64,000 nucleotides of DNA from Terana coerulea (Eukaryota; Basidiomycota; Agaricomycetes; Polyporales; Phanerochaetaceae). Under the pieces are notes generated by a model, which saw only the letters and a list, made by a program, of their open reading frames with translations, searched no databases and was not told the DNA's origin. Positions 21,863-34,314 of this stretch are shown one piece after another; position 1 is the stretch's first letter; each line of letters starts with the position of its first letter. The DNA lies in assembly GCA_024811115.1 (NCBI GenBank), contig JAKOGH010000870.1, positions 1 to 64,000 on the forward strand, written 5' to 3'. A program made the position numbers and the translations under genes.

Positions 21863-23505
21863 ATGTGCAGTCTCACCGTCATTTGTGCTGCCCTCGGGTT
21901 GCTCTACACCGTGGTGAGCCCGGCGAACGCATGGGGATCTATTGGCCACCAAGCTGTAGGGTATGTCATATTCACTACTACAACGTCGAATCCGCCCAAT
22001 AACACACTCCTCTCACGCAGATACGTTGCAGATGAGGTAAGTTGTTTGTCACTCTAATTTTCTTCTCCACAATGCTTACCTTCAGTAGTTTCTGTCCGCA
22101 AATGCGCGAGCCTTCGTGACCGCCAGGCTTAGCGAGAAATACAACGGCTCGCTTGGTTTGGCCGCCACCGTGAGTCATCTGGCGCATATATGCGCTTCGA
22201 ATTGGCTCTAATCACCAGTAACTCTCCCGCAGTGGGCGGACGAAGTGAAGAAGACTCCCGAATACAAGTGGTCTGCACCTTTACATTTCATTGACGTGAA
22301 AGGTGTGTTCATTATTTCGCGCTTTGAAGGCCAATACAGTGTCTCATAATAGTCCCTAGACTCCCCATTCAATGATTCGTGCACCGTTGAATACAAACGC
22401 GACTGTCCTGATGGGAAATGCATACGTAGGTCGCAAATAGCACTTCCACATCCCTTGTACTAACGCACATGAATCAGTCGCGGCTATTGGGAATTACACT
22501 CAGCGTCTCATTGATGGCACCCCAGATGCAGATCAGGCTGAAGAAGCATTAAAGTTCCTCAGTACGTCGATTATTCTGCCAATTTGGACTGAGTGTTAAC
22601 TGACCGTGTCTGGCTAGCTCATGTAAGTGTTGAAAGTTCAGATCTGGAAGTCAACTCAATGCTGAAGTCTGCAAGTTTTATGGAGATGTCGGGCAACCTC
22701 TACATAGCGAGGTAGGTGTTGACACGTTACCTTCGCTTATCAGGGTGTCTTATATGTAGGCCTTATCTGTCGGTGGGAATTGGATCCCTACTATCTGTAA
22801 CGGGTATATGGTGAGCTTGCACTCGGTGAGTATCGTTCAGCTCTTCCAAGTGGCCTTGGTTGACGTGATGTCCATCCAACCAGGCTTGGGGTAAGATCGT
22901 TTTATCACTTATTCCTTGACCGGGGACTCAGGCACTTCTAGACGACGGTATTCCTGAAGCCCACGTGAACGCAAGATTCAATGGCTCTACAGAGCAGTTC
23001 GCTTCGTCCCTAATTCATGAAATCCGGGTAAGGACCACCTCTCTTCGTCTTCATCCGCACGCCTTGGTCCTCATTGACAACAGGTTGGACGTTTTTCGAA
23101 TGAGCGGAGTTCTTGGCACCGCCCAAGCTACATGATTAATCAGGCTACCAACGGCCAGGCGGCGATGACGACTACTTCCACTCTGTACGCGTTCAATGAC
23201 GAGGTGCCGCTGGAGTGGGCGCGTGAGGCGAACGCGTATATCTGTGTGCGTAGCTCCTCCTGGAATTTTACTAACCTCACTGACAGAGTCACTACATTTT
23301 CTTACAGTCTACTGTGTTCGACTTTCGTATGAAAGAAGACATCTGCGCGGGCAGGTACTACGAGAAGGCTACGCAAGTAGTGGGTTTCGCCGGGATGCTC
23401 GTTTATGGAAGTGTGGCTGACAAAAGATGTTTCTTTTAGATTAGCAAGCAGATCGCGAGACAAGGGTATCGCTTGGCGCACACCTTGAACGACATCGTTG
23501 GATGA
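21863..23505 (+). CDS. S1/P1-family zinc-dependent nuclease, secreted
   Basis: A single-strand-specific nuclease/3'-nucleotidase of the S1/P1 type, probably secreted for phosphate or nucleoside scavenging. Fourteen exons sum to 912 bases, an intact 303-residue protein. They include micro-exons of 5 bases (22618-22622) and 7 bases (22884-22890). Residues 1-23 are a signal peptide. The mature N-terminus WGSIGHQAVGY supplies the Zn ligands Trp1 and His6. The other ligands are visible in order: Asp in TWADEVK, His in PLHFIDV, His/Asp/His in THFYGDVGQPLH, and His/Asp in LHSAWDDG formed by the micro-exon. Cys pairs (DSCTVEYKRDCPDGKC) and N-glycosylation sites (NYTQ, NGST) fit an extracellular enzyme. 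Every splice site is GT-AG and all phases agree, so the frame is reliable. Confidence 0.93.
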
Positions 23506-24255
23506 TTTCGACTAGTGATGGATCCTACCAAGGGATGTCGGTAGCTGGCGCGTCAAGCCATGTGAAGTATCCTGCTCTTACTTCCTGGCGCCGATTGTTA
23601 TGTGCTTTATCTTGTGCGACCATCCACAATATATTTCCATCTCACCAGCAGATAGCTAGTACGTCTGGTCCTTTCCGACGTTCATCACGCTCGGACTACA
23701 AAAGTTGCATGCATATCACACAGTCCGGCTCTCATGAGTCCGTAGCCAGGAATACTTCGGTGAGTTACTCATCTGGAATGCAGACTGCATACCTCATCTC
23801 AGTGACCTCCGATGCAGCTAGCGCTGTCGGCATCAGCATCGCAACGGACTGCGGCTGCTGCGCGCTACACGCAGACCGAGGTTTCGTCGGGCGCTAAAAT
23901 GCTGTTATCCATGGGCGTTAGCTGCAGAGACTAATCAGTCTTACGGCAGCACCGACCGAGTGTTCGTACCGTGCATGTGAAGGACCGTGGCGAGACCCTG
24001 CAGAGCGCGTACGTGGCTCGGGGCCGGCCACTTGCGTACCTTGGAACTCATCCCTCCCGTTCGGTCAGGTACGGCCATCCTCTTTGATTGCCACGATCGT
24101 TGCGTCCGCGCCCTTGCGCAGCGCAACAGGCCGCGCTCAATCGATGTTACGGCCTTGTTTCATGCGTACACACCTAATGTGCGTCCGGCTATATAGGCAT
24201 CAGTGCTTTAGGATTGAAAGGCAAGCCGCACATTCCCTCATATCCCACAGACAAC
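23506..24255. other. Spacer upstream of MFS transporter
   Basis: No gene was supported. Short ORFs on both strands show no family signature. The proximal part is the MFS promoter. Confidence 0.5.
24190..24195 (+). promoter_or_regulatory. TATA box of the MFS transporter gene
   Basis: TATATA about 66 bases upstream of the ATG at 24256. Confidence 0.4.
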
Positions 24256-26309
24256 ATGTCTCAGGCTGCATCCGCAGAAACCCTGACGCCACAGCAGGCC
24301 CCTGTGCCTTCCGATCGGTCTGAGCCAGAAGTTGCGAGCAGCAGCAAGGGCTCCGCGTTCTGGTTGACCTTTGTCGCGCTCATCGTCACGACGTTCCTCA
24401 GCGCGCTCGACCTGACGTCGGTCGGCACCGCGCTCCCGACCATCACGCAGGACCTCCACGGCGGCGACGACTTTTCCTGGGTTGGTTCCGCGTATGCATT
24501 ATCCAGCACAGCCATTCTCCCGCTGTCCGGCTCGCTCGCGGACGCGTTTGGCCGTCGGCCAGTTATGCTCAGTGCGATCGTCTTCTTCGCCCTCGGCAGC
24601 GCATTGGCAGGTGCTGCCCAGAACATGAACATGCTTATCGGAGCCAGAGGTGAGTTTACCCGCTTGCGATCGATTTTTCGCGTTTTTGACTGTTGGAGCA
24701 GCCGTCCAGGGTATTGGCGGAGGGATGATCTTAAGCATGACTGAGATCATCGTCTCAGACCTCGTTCCCTTGGCAGAACGCGGGTTGTACCAGGGCTTGA
24801 TCGGACTTACTTGGGCAGTGTCTAGCGGCGCTGGACCCCCGATTGTAATTTATTTCCCGCTTGGCTTTATGTAGGATGAAGTACTAAGACCACTCCCTTA
24901 GGGCGGGGCGTTTGCGGGCAAGGCTTCGTGGAGATGGCTCTTCTGTAAGTCTTCATCTCTCCAGCATCTTCAAGGCCGTCACTTACATTTTTGTAGACAT
25001 GAACTTGCCGATTTGTGGCATTTCATTCCTCCTTGTTACCATCTTTCTCCGTGTTCGTACACCAGAGGGCACAATCAAGAGTAAACTCGCGCGCATTGAT
25101 TGGATGTGAGTATCATCAAGGTCTGGACCTTTCAACACCATATACTCACCACAATGTACTAGTGGCAACGCAATCATAGTCGCTGGTACTACTCTCGCTA
25201 TTGTGGGCTTAACGTTCGGCGGCGTGCGCTTCCCATGGAGCTCTGCACAAGTGCTTGCGCCATTGATCATCGGCTTAGCCTTGATTGCCGTCTTCTTCGC
25301 GTACGAAGCCAAAGTCCCGAAGGAGCCGACCATTCCATGGGAAGTGGTGAGCAACCGGACAAGCTTGGGAGGGTGCGTGAGCAAAACTAGACACAAACGG
25401 ACGCTTCGCTCATTTTCTCTCTCAGATTCCTCTCAACGTTCGTTCAAGGCATTGTTAGCATGGCGGCCATTTGTAAGGCCCCGGTTCCGTCTGCCAGCTG
25501 CTGTGTCTAACCTTTCATGTTTGTTCCAGATTATTTGCCGGTGTACTTCCAAGCCGCCCGCGGCTCATCCCCAACACTTTCGGGAGCTCAAGTCCTCCCC
25601 TTGCGCTTATCTTGTCTGCTGCCACCTTCATCACAGGGGCCAGCGTACAAATCCTCCAAAAGTACCGACCACAGAACTGGGCGGGATGGATCCTCACGAT
25701 CGTCGGGTTCGGCATCCTGAGCCTCATGCGCGCAGACTCAACACAGGCGCAGTGGGTGGGCTACCAGGTCGTGCTGGCACTGGGCACAGGCGTCTTGGTA
25801 CGTCTCCAGCTCCTCCTTGCATCACGCACGCGGCTCATTCTGTGTCCACAGTTCGTCGCCCCCTCTTCGCCGTGCTCTCGCCGCTCCCCGTGAGCCGCAC
25901 GGCCTCCGCGCTCGCGTTCTTCACCTTCGTGCGCGCGTTCGCGCAGACGTGGGGCATCACGATCGCGAGCACGATCCTGCAGAACGAGCTCAAGAAGAAG
26001 CTGCCCGCCGCGTTCGTCGCACAATTCCCGAGCGGCGCCGAGATCGCGTACGCGGCGATACCCGCGATCCCGACGCTCGCGGGCCCGCTGCAGGCGCAGG
26101 TGCGCGTCGCGTTCGCGGACAGCCTCGCGCTGATCTGGAAGACGATGATCGGCGTGTCCGGGCTCGGGCTGCTGACGGTGCTCCTGCTGCGCGAGGTCCC
26201 GATGCACACGGCGAAGGACGACACGTATGGCTTGGAGCAGCGCACGCCGGCGTTGGCGGATGAGGAGAAGGGAACTATGGCTGAGGTTTCCGTTAAGGTT
26301 TCTAATTAA
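24256..26309 (+). CDS. MFS multidrug transporter, 14-TM DHA2-like
   Basis: A proton-coupled drug or toxin exporter of the major facilitator superfamily in the plasma membrane. Eight exons: 24256-24649, 24702-24844, 24902-24944, 24997-25105, 25163-25372, 25426-25472, 25530-25797 and 25852-26309. A hydrophilic N-terminus of 35 residues precedes TM1 with the LDLTSVGTALPTI motif typical of DHA2 pumps. Motif A GSLADAFGRRP follows TM2, and the motif C region GAVQGIGGGM and SSGAGPPIGG follow. The second half contains FAYEAKVPKEP, LPVYFQAARGSSP, FVRAFAQTWG and a last TM at GVSGLGLLTVLLL. Two single C losses are inferred: CTCCCCTTG near 25597 and GCCCCCTCTTC near 25861. Adding one C to each restores the conserved frame. 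The 3' end is duplicated downstream at 30.3 kb. The substrate is unknown. Confidence 0.88.
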
Positions 26310-27313
26310 ATATAACGCACCATGGATTGTTGGATTACTGTATCAAGTGTAATAATCGGCTGAGATTACCATGTAACGACTGTATTACGACTACGTGTAT
26401 AAGACCATATACACTACTTCAAGATGGTACTTCGCCCTTCCTGTCTGTCTGCGCTCGAGGGCCGTAACCGTCATCTGGGCGCTCCGTGGCATCTGGTTGC
26501 CGCTGATCCGCAGCGCCACAACTCAGAAGCCGTTTGAGCGCTTATGAGGATCAAGTCTTCTCCTTTTGCCGCGACCGTCGACAGAACAATGCGCCCAGGC
26601 TGACGACACGCCGACATCTCGTTTTCGAGCCACGTTGTACTTTCAAGCACAAGCGAACTTGTGGATGCCTCAAGCTTGTATGTCGAAGATATAAAGCTAG
26701 GGTGCTAAGAAGATCGACCCACAGCAGTATCCCTGCTCGTCGGTGTGGTGGCCGGGCGTACAAAGTGCTGGGCTGGTGGCGTTGGTATATGGTAAGCGCA
26801 CGAGGACCCCGCCTAATGCCCCCAGAGCTGCGATACTAGTTGCCCGAAATTTGGCCTAAAAATGAAGCGACCCCTCAGGATGGCATGCCCGAAATCTGGC
26901 CCCAGTTGGCGGAAACCTGGCATGTACTGCTGCCCGAAATTGGAGCGCATCTGCCCCAAAAATCGCGCCAGAAAATGCATTTTTGAGGCATATTTTGGGC
27001 GCTCGACCTCTCGGCGTGAGAATATGGTCCAAATTTGGGCGCTTCGGCGTGTGCCTGGAGTAGAGTATCATGCCCTACGCCCGAAAAGCCATGATTTTGG
27101 CCCAAATTTCCCTGCCCGAAATGCGCCAAAATCGGCGAATCTGGGATCGCACCTCTGACAGGGTAAGGCTGGGTCCTCGCACGAGCGCACGTGCTGTCTG
27201 GCTACTACACGTTTGATGTGCAACTCTTGTGGCCCTCACGCACAACAGTAATTGGACCATAAAGCCCTTGCTTTTGACCAACTCGTGAGTTACTTTCCCT
27301 TCCATGGCACACC
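26310..27313. other. MFS 3' flank and motif-repeat stretch
   Basis: The first 300 bases are homologous to 30.9-31.1 kb, part of the tandem duplication. The stretch 26838-27145 carries the GCCCGAAAT motif cluster. No gene was supported. Confidence 0.5.
26838..27145. repeat. GCCCRAAWTT motif cluster in both orientations
   Basis: Variants of GCCCGAAAT or GCCCAAATT recur about nine times on both strands (for example 26842, 26888, 26932, 27099, 27113, and inverted at 26994 and 27034). They are separated by 15-60 bases of unrelated sequence. There is no TIR, no target duplication and no ORF. It may be the remnant of an unclassified repeat. Confidence 0.5.
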
Positions 27314-30301
27314 ATGCCCCCTCATCGCGTTTCATTTGGTGAGCTCGAAACTGACAACGATGTTTCCATGCCAGACGCACCCAGTGGCACCACATCTCAA
27401 GGCGACGCCCCACACGCTGCTGACCCCACGCACGGCAACCACTCCAACAGGCGTGCACGCGAGTCGACTCCTGTTGAACAGAAGCCTGGCCTGTACGGCT
27501 GGGACTACAAGGATCCAAATTATATTCCTAAGCTGAACGCGAGCATGGACAAGAAATACCTCGAGGTTTCTCTCGAAGTATTCGGAGATTTTGTCCCCGG
27601 AAAGAACCTTACGGCAGCCCAGCTGAAGAAAGTAGGAAATTTGAGCGGGCTCACCAATCTGGACTACAGCAAGCCCGACTTTCCGGAGTCGGACATGTAC
27701 ATGCCCCTGGTGCGTCGTACATCAACCTCACCGTCATCGCTGTTGCTTATCTTCTCGACAACTCAGGTCACCGATCTCAACAGCGTTCTTCAGCTGGGGA
27801 AGTCTAAAACGAAGTCCAGGCCAGTACCTGAAATCACAGCTAAAACGAAGGCAAAGGGCAAGTCGAGTACCAAATCCAGAGGCAAACGCAAGGCCGCATC
27901 GAAGTCCAAAGACGAGGCCGTTGATACAAGCCTGGACGTATTTAAGGACGTCTCACACTGGTGGGAGTCCAACTACAACGATCTCCGCCCGGACGTTGCG
28001 TGGTACCAAGGCGGGGACGCTGCCGCCGCCGCGTACAGGTTGACGACGAAGAAGTCCAAGGTTTCCGAGACGCGTTGGGCGACGATCGCCAGGGCGGCGT
28101 GGGCGTGGATCGTTGCCCTCATCGAGGTCAAGCGCGACGAGGTTGACGCAGGATTTCACTTCTCGGACCACGAGCAGGGGCTGCTGCGGGATTCGGATGC
28201 GGCCCTGGCCGCACGAGCGCAGAACGCCAAGTACGCGAACGAAGTCATGCTGCGCCAGCACCGGACGCATGTCTTCACGATTTACATCGCGGGCCCGTTC
28301 GCTCGTCTGTTCCGCTGGGACCACGGCGGTGCGGTCGTCACTGAACCGATCGACTTGAAGAAAAATCCGGAGCATCTGCTGAACTTTGTGTATCGGCTGT
28401 CTCTGTTGGACCGTGCTGGCCAAGGATACGATTCGACAGCGACTCTCGCTGACACGTCTGATATCGCTGAGCTCGAAGCCTATAGCTCCCCGAATCCGTG
28501 GTTGCAGTCTTATCACAGCCACATGTTGCTCGAAAGGGGTGACTACCCTATCTATAAGGTGTGCCTAAGAAAACATACAGATATGATTCATCAAATAGAC
28601 TGACCTTTTCGTAGATTGTGATTGATGACCTGGACACCGGGAAACCGAAGGGCCGAACTCGCTCCGCAAGCGATCTGCGAAGGACCTACCTCATCGGCCG
28701 GTTTATCACTGGACATTACTCTCCCGCCGGCCGCTGTACCAGGGCATACGTCGCGTACGATACGAAGGAGAAGCGTCTCACATTCGTCAAGGACCAGTGG
28801 CGGTCAGCGCGATCTCGAGTCCGCACAGAGATGGAAGCGTACAAGCTTTTGATGAGCAAGAACGTCCAGAGCATCGCCACTCCCGTTGGCGGCGGCGATG
28901 TCTACGTCGGATCGAAGGATGGCATACAGCGCTCTGTATCCCACCTGGTACGTCCCCGAGGGCAGTGACCAGATGCTCGGTGAATACATTCACTGCCGGT
29001 TGGCGACAAGGGAAGTCGGCCGGCCGCTGGAGACATACGAACACTCGGCAGTGTTGATGGCGGTCATCTCGCACGCTCTGATCGGTAAGTTCACTACACC
29101 ATTGAATGCTCGTGTCGCTGATAGAATTATACCAGGCCATCGCGAGGCGTGGGAAAAGGCTGGTGTCCTCCACCGTGATATAAGCACCGGCAATATCATG
29201 ATAGATGTTGAGAGCACCGCGTGATAACCCCAGTGGGTTTCTGGCCGATTGGGATTTGTGTAAGTTCGAAGCCGATCTTACGCAACCTCCTACACAGGCG
29301 GGACGATCGGTGAGCAGCCTCTGCGTTGATGTCCGAATCATAACTAATACTCTCGTGTTCGGTCTAGGGAACTTGGCCATTCATGTCGGCTTTGGCCTTG
29401 CAGTACCCGAGGCGGCCCTATCAACTGTCCGACGATCTGGAATCCTTCGTCTACGTCCTTCTCATGATGGCCCTGCGTTTTCATCGGCATGATATGTCAA
29501 CTCAAGTCTCGCCAGATGCTGCGAAGAGCGACCTCATGGCGGCGAATCTCGACAATAAGAAATTAGCCACGCGTACCTCGTACATTTTCTACGAAGAGTT
29601 CCCGTGCTCGGAAGGCTACTCGACAGGGGGGAATGACGAAGGGGAACTACATTCAAATGGGAAGGCCACCTATCGCACTGATTGAAGGTCCTGACGGCCC
29701 CACTCCATTAGCTCAGCTGCTCACGCGACTTTACGGCATTCTTCACGAACACTACGACGCCATCGACGAGGAGGAGCTCCGACAGTATGCGCCGAAGACA
29801 TCGTCCAGTACACCCGCAGCTCAGCCAGCACCTGATCAGCCTGGTGCTTCCGCGCTAAAGACGCCAGAGTTCGTATCCATGGATCCTTTCGGCGATAAGA
29901 ACTACGACGATGCGCCTTCCGCTGATGGCCACGCGCCCGACGAGCCCGAACCTATTGGACCTCCGCCTAGAGACCCAGCCGCGAAACGTGTGCTCGACAG
30001 CCACCTTGCTCTATGGAACGCGCTCAGGGCCGTCTTTAAGCATCCGAACGGAAAGCCGAAAAATCTGGCGGATGCTTACAACGACAAATTCGTCGACCAG
30101 TTCCATGGGCTCAAGACGGTGACCTTCACCGCGCAGAAGCTCTGTGCCACCACCACAGTGACTAAGCGGCCCTTGGAGGACCCCTCTGTCCCGCCGGCCA
30201 AGAAATCAAGAGCAGCTCCCGGCTCTGGTAACCAGGGCGGCTGGGGGCACGCCGGCGTGGTATTCCCCACATCGCAACAGCTCGCCGCTGCTCACTGGTG
30301 A
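27314..30301 (+). CDS. FunK1-family fungal protein kinase, copy 3 (frame-broken)
   Basis: Exons are 27314-27709, 27767-28558, 28615-29084, 29136-29309 and 29368-30301. The N-terminus carries WDYKDPNYIPKLNASMDKKY, shared with copy 4. A Lys-rich stretch (KTKAKGKSSTKSRGKRKAA) follows, then the FunK1 core: WAWIVALIEVKRDE, MLRQHRTHVFTIYIAGPFAR, GHYSPAGRCTRAYVAY, VGGGDV, HRDISTGNIMI, ADWDLC and MSALALQYPRRP. The C-terminus is acidic, then basic (AKKSRAAPG). Single-base breaks are inferred at about 28965 (CCCC for CCC), 29222 (an extra T making TGA TAA) and 29629 (a G run). It is the first unit of a tandem pair with copy 4. The family is expanded in Agaricomycetes; signalling targets are unknown. 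Confidence 0.8.
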
Positions 30302-30316
30302 GGACCTGCCCCAAAT

Positions 30317-30800
30317 ATGTTCCGCCCTGTGCTTGTATCGCTCCCCGTCAGGCGTTCCGGCTTTAGGCTTGCGTCCTTCACTTTTATTTCGGCATTCGCG
30401 CAGACGTGGGGCGTCACCGTCGCCAACAGGAACTGGTGGAACATCATCAAGAGGACGCTTTACGTCGCGCTCGCCGCGCAGTTCCTGGACGCCGCCGAGG
30501 TTGCGTTCGAGGCCACCTCCGCCATTTATGGCTTCGAGAGCGCGCTGCAGGCGTGGGTCTGCGACGCGTTTGCGATCGGCGGACAGCCTCGCGCTGAACT
30601 GGCAGACAATGATCGGCATGCCTGTGCTAGGGCCGATGACGGTGCTTGGCGACGACACGTATGATTTAAGCCAGCGCATGCCAGGGTCGGACGAGGGGGC
30701 CCCAGCTGGGGTTTCCGTGGAGGTTGCTAGCCTGAGTGGAGTGCAACACCACGAACCACTCGAGTACTGTAGGAGTAAACTTGTATAACTCAAGGACCGT
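30317..30800 (+). pseudogene. MFS transporter C-terminal fragment (duplicated)
   Basis: The open segment starting at 30317 matches the last 130 residues of the transporter at 24.3-26.3 kb. FTFISAFAQTWGVTVAN parallels FTFVRAFAQTWGITIAS, and AAQFLDAAEVAFEATSAIYG parallels the AQFPSGAEIAYAAIPAI region. A terminal TYDLSQRMPGSDEG parallels TYGLEQRTPALADEE, but in another frame. No upstream transmembrane half exists, and frames shift near 30600. The 300 bases downstream also resemble the MFS 3' flank. It therefore marks the boundary of a tandem segmental duplication. Confidence 0.85.
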
Positions 30801-31386
30801 ATACGATTGTTTATGTACCATATACGTTATTCTATGCCCGTACATTCCGCTCCCTGCCCTCTACTCCGAGCTCGAAGGCGCAGAGCCCACCCTTGGTCGA
30901 CGGTCCCTTGCGCGGTTTCCTCAGATTGAATTACCGCTGATCGATGATCCCCTGATCCGCAACGCCACAACGACTAGCGAGAAGCTGTTTGGGCGCTTGC
31001 AACTATCTTGTTTTTGTACTCTGACCTTGACACTGGACAATGCCATGCGCAGCGACGACGTGCCTAGCGCCGACCTTTGCGAAGTAGTCTCGCTGCCAGG
31101 TATCTCAGGGCATTGCACTTTTATAGGGTACACCCAAACCAAGTGTCCGACTAGCCTAGGCTCGGGACACCATTCGCTCAGTTCGCTCGGCCACCCTGGT
31201 GTAGCTTGAGCCGCGGAGAACGTGGCCACTGCCTACTTTAGTAAGTCAATTATGATTGTTGATGACTGGTCCATGCTCATGTTTCAATTGTGGTGGCCGG
31301 TGATGTGCACGCGCTAGTAGAACGGACTACGTATAAGACAAGGGATCTGGTTTAATTAGTAAGTCCCCCCTTCTCGTGCATCTATC
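30801..31386. other. Duplicated MFS 3' flank and promoter of FunK1 copy 4
   Basis: The region holds the copy of the MFS downstream flank (CTGATCCGCAACGCCACAAC near 30953, like CTGATCCGCAGCGCCACAAC near 26505). No gene is present. Confidence 0.6.
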
Positions 31387-34314
31387 ATGGCTGAAGATGC
31401 CAACATGACTGATATCTCCACCAGTTCCACTTCTGCTGTCGTCGACCACCCTCAACGTCTCTCTAAACTCGTTTTTCACACTCCGATACACTCCCAGACC
31501 CCTTCGCACGTTCGAGACGGACTACTCAACACCCCACGTCACGTCCACCCCGGAGGGACAGGTACCACATTCAAGGATCCCGACTACGTAGAGAAGATTA
31601 ACCGTGAGATGGACCCCCGATATGTTCAGCCGAACTGGAAGGTCTCTACATGGATGAACAACCTCCTTCCCGGAAGAAACATGCCAAAAGCTATGCTTGC
31701 TCAAGTACACGATCTGAGCCGGTTTGAATCTGGACTATAGCGAGGTGCCTGAAAGTACAATGTACCCGATCCTGGTACGTGGCCTCTCCGTCATCTACCG
31801 ATGCCTACTGACTTGAAGTCAGGTTGAAGATCTCAACAGCGTAATCCAGATAGCCGGACAGCCGTACGTCTTCAAGGATGTTGCGCAGTGGTACGAAGAC
31901 CCGTACACCGACATCAAGCCCGACTTGGCCATGTATCCAACAACCCCTTCTGCCGTTGCCGCCTACACCCTCCCGAACCCCGACCAATCCACCGTCGAAG
32001 TCGCCCGCCGGCCGTACATTGCCAAGTGTGCATGGGCGTGGATGATCACTGCTTTTGAGGCTAAACGAAAGGAGTCCGAGTCTGGTTTCCATTTCGCAGA
32101 CCCGAAGGAGTTCCTTCGCGACTCTAAGGAAGCACGGATCGCCAGGGCGTCGTTCGGTAAATATGCGGCCGAGATCATGCATCGCCAGCATCGATCCCAT
32201 TTGTTCATGGTATACGTCGTTGGTCAATGGGCCCGTCTGTTTCGCTTCGATCGCGCAGGCTCCGTGGCGTCCAAGGCGATTAACCTCGCAGAAGATCCAC
32301 ACCCACTACTGAACTTCGTGTACCGCTTGGCGACCTCCGACAGGAGAACGCAAGGCTACGATACGACGGCAGAGCTCGCATTACCAACAGACATCGAACA
32401 GCTTGTTGGGTACAAGACCGAGAACTCGTATCTCAACAACTACAAAGACTATATGCTGCACGACCAACTGAGGTACCCTATCTATAAGGCGAGAATTACA
32501 TTATCCTTTCTCAGCATGTCACCTGCTCACTAACAGCCATCTAGGTATATTGCGACCCCATACCTGATCCTCAGTCCGAGACTGCAGGCGAAAAGAAGGG
32601 AAGGCTGAGGAAAAAGCCGCCACCCCAGGAGGCCAAGGCATACCTTATCGGCCGCGAGGTTTCCGGCCACAAGTCTCCCACCGGGCGAGCGACGCGTGCG
32701 TACGTCGCATACAACATGGAGCAGAACACGCTCGTCTTCCTCAAGGATTCGTGGCGACCCAACGTCCCTGGTGTCCGCCCAGAGCTAGAGATCTACGACC
32801 TCCTAAAGACAAAGAACGTCAAGTGTGTTGCTACGGCCATTGGCGGCGGCGATGTCGGCGGCAAAAGGAAGGAGCAACGTACAGTGACGCAGAAGCACAT
32901 GCCCGTGGCGAACAGAGTTGCCGAACGTGTGCACTATCGCGTGTTGACGAAGGAGGTGGGCAGAAGCTTAGAGACCTACGAGGACTCTGCAGAGCTCATG
33001 GCGGTCGCCAGTCACGCCCTGATTGGTACGTAGACCCTTGGGAGATATAGGCGTGGTTGCTCATTCTGAATCCCAGGGCACAAGCAAGCTTGGGAGCTCG
33101 CCGGAATCCTTCACCGCGACGTCAGCGTCGGTAACATAATGATCGATGTGGAGTCGCCCCCGGCCGCCCTCGCGGATTCTTGAACGACTGGGATCTCTGC
33201 AAGCTGAAGGTCGATTTGAAAAATGGCCCAACTCAGCCGGGTCGTTCCGTGAGTAATTTCATATATTTGCATCGGCTGAAAGTAACTAATCCTCACCACG
33301 CTGCGTCCTGTCTAGGGCACATGGCCGTTCATGTCCGCCTTGTCCCTCAGATACCCCAAGAAGCCGCCCGAGGTTGCCGATGACCTAGAGTCCTTCGTCT
33401 ACGTCCTCCTCATGCTTGCTCTTCGCTATCACCGACACGACATGTCACCACCCAAGTACACCGACGATATGACGTCAGAGTCCCTCAAGAAGCTCAACGG
33501 CCTCAACAAACAACTTGCACTGGCGGTGTACGGGATCTTCTCCGAAGAGATCCCCTGCGAAGACGGTTACTGGTCTGGGGGCAAGCACAAGCTGAAAGAT
33601 ATCCTCTATGGCAAACCGGTCATGAAACTACATGACGGCCCGGACGGACCCACGCCTTTGGCGAAACTTATCCAACAGCTTTACACGCTCCTGAAAGAAC
33701 ATTACAGGGCCATCAACTACGGCCGACTTGAGCAATTTGCGGCCATACCTGTGGAGCTACCGAAGACGAAGAAGGACACCTCCGCGCCGACACCCGAGTT
33801 GTACATGGATCCTATAGGCGATATTGAACCCGAGCCTGATACCCATGAAGTTGTCGACGACAACGAGGACGAAGATATTGACCCGCAGCCCATCCACGAT
33901 CCGAAGGCCAAACGTCTACTGGACACTCACGCGGCGATCGTGAAGGCATTCTCCTCTGTTTTCAAGCACCCGAACGGCAAACCGAAGAACATCGGCTCTG
34001 CGGTGAACGACAAGTTCGTCGACCAGTTTCTGGGCCTGTACACGTACGTCGGCGCACCTGCAAAGGACCCCTTCGGCAGCAAGCGCAAATCCGAGGACGA
34101 GGAGGGTGACAGTGTGGAGGTGCTGGCGCAGGCGAGGTTTGCGGGCCTGGGTCAAAATGTTGCCCGTCGCCACAAACAACCCAGGCTGGAATCTGTGCGT
34201 GAGGAGGAAGAGGAGGGCGAGCAAGCACGAGAGAGCTCTGTCCTCCCGGCCACGGTCAATTCACAGCTTGCTCCTGCGGATGAAGAAGACGGCAACCCTC
34301 GGGCAGTAACCTAA
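31387..34314 (+). CDS. FunK1-family fungal protein kinase, copy 4 (tandem duplicate)
   Basis: Exons are 31387-31774, 31823-32488, 32545-33025, 33077-33248 and 33316-34314. The intron after 32488 is read as GC-AG (GCGAGA donor). Landmarks are FKDPDYVEKINREMDPRY near the N-terminus, WAWMITAFEAKRKE, HRQHRSHLFMVYVVGQWARL, GHKSPTGRATRAYVAY, IGGGDVGG, VGRSLETYEDSAELMAV, catalytic HRDVSVGNIMI, NDWDLCK and MSALSLRYPKKPPEV. The C-terminus is long and acidic with KHPNGKPKN and FVDQFLGL, as in copy 3. Two single-base breaks are inferred. A TTT at 31729-31731 should be TT (otherwise TAG follows), and the C run at 33157-33161 is one short. With both corrected the protein is about 901 residues, the most complete copy of its subgroup. 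Confidence 0.82.

Noticed and set aside
29215..29235. A 27-base GT-AG micro-intron in FunK1 copy 3 that would remove TGA TAA
   Set aside because: Too short for splicing; the frame is restored more simply by removing one T, and the other copies have no such intron.
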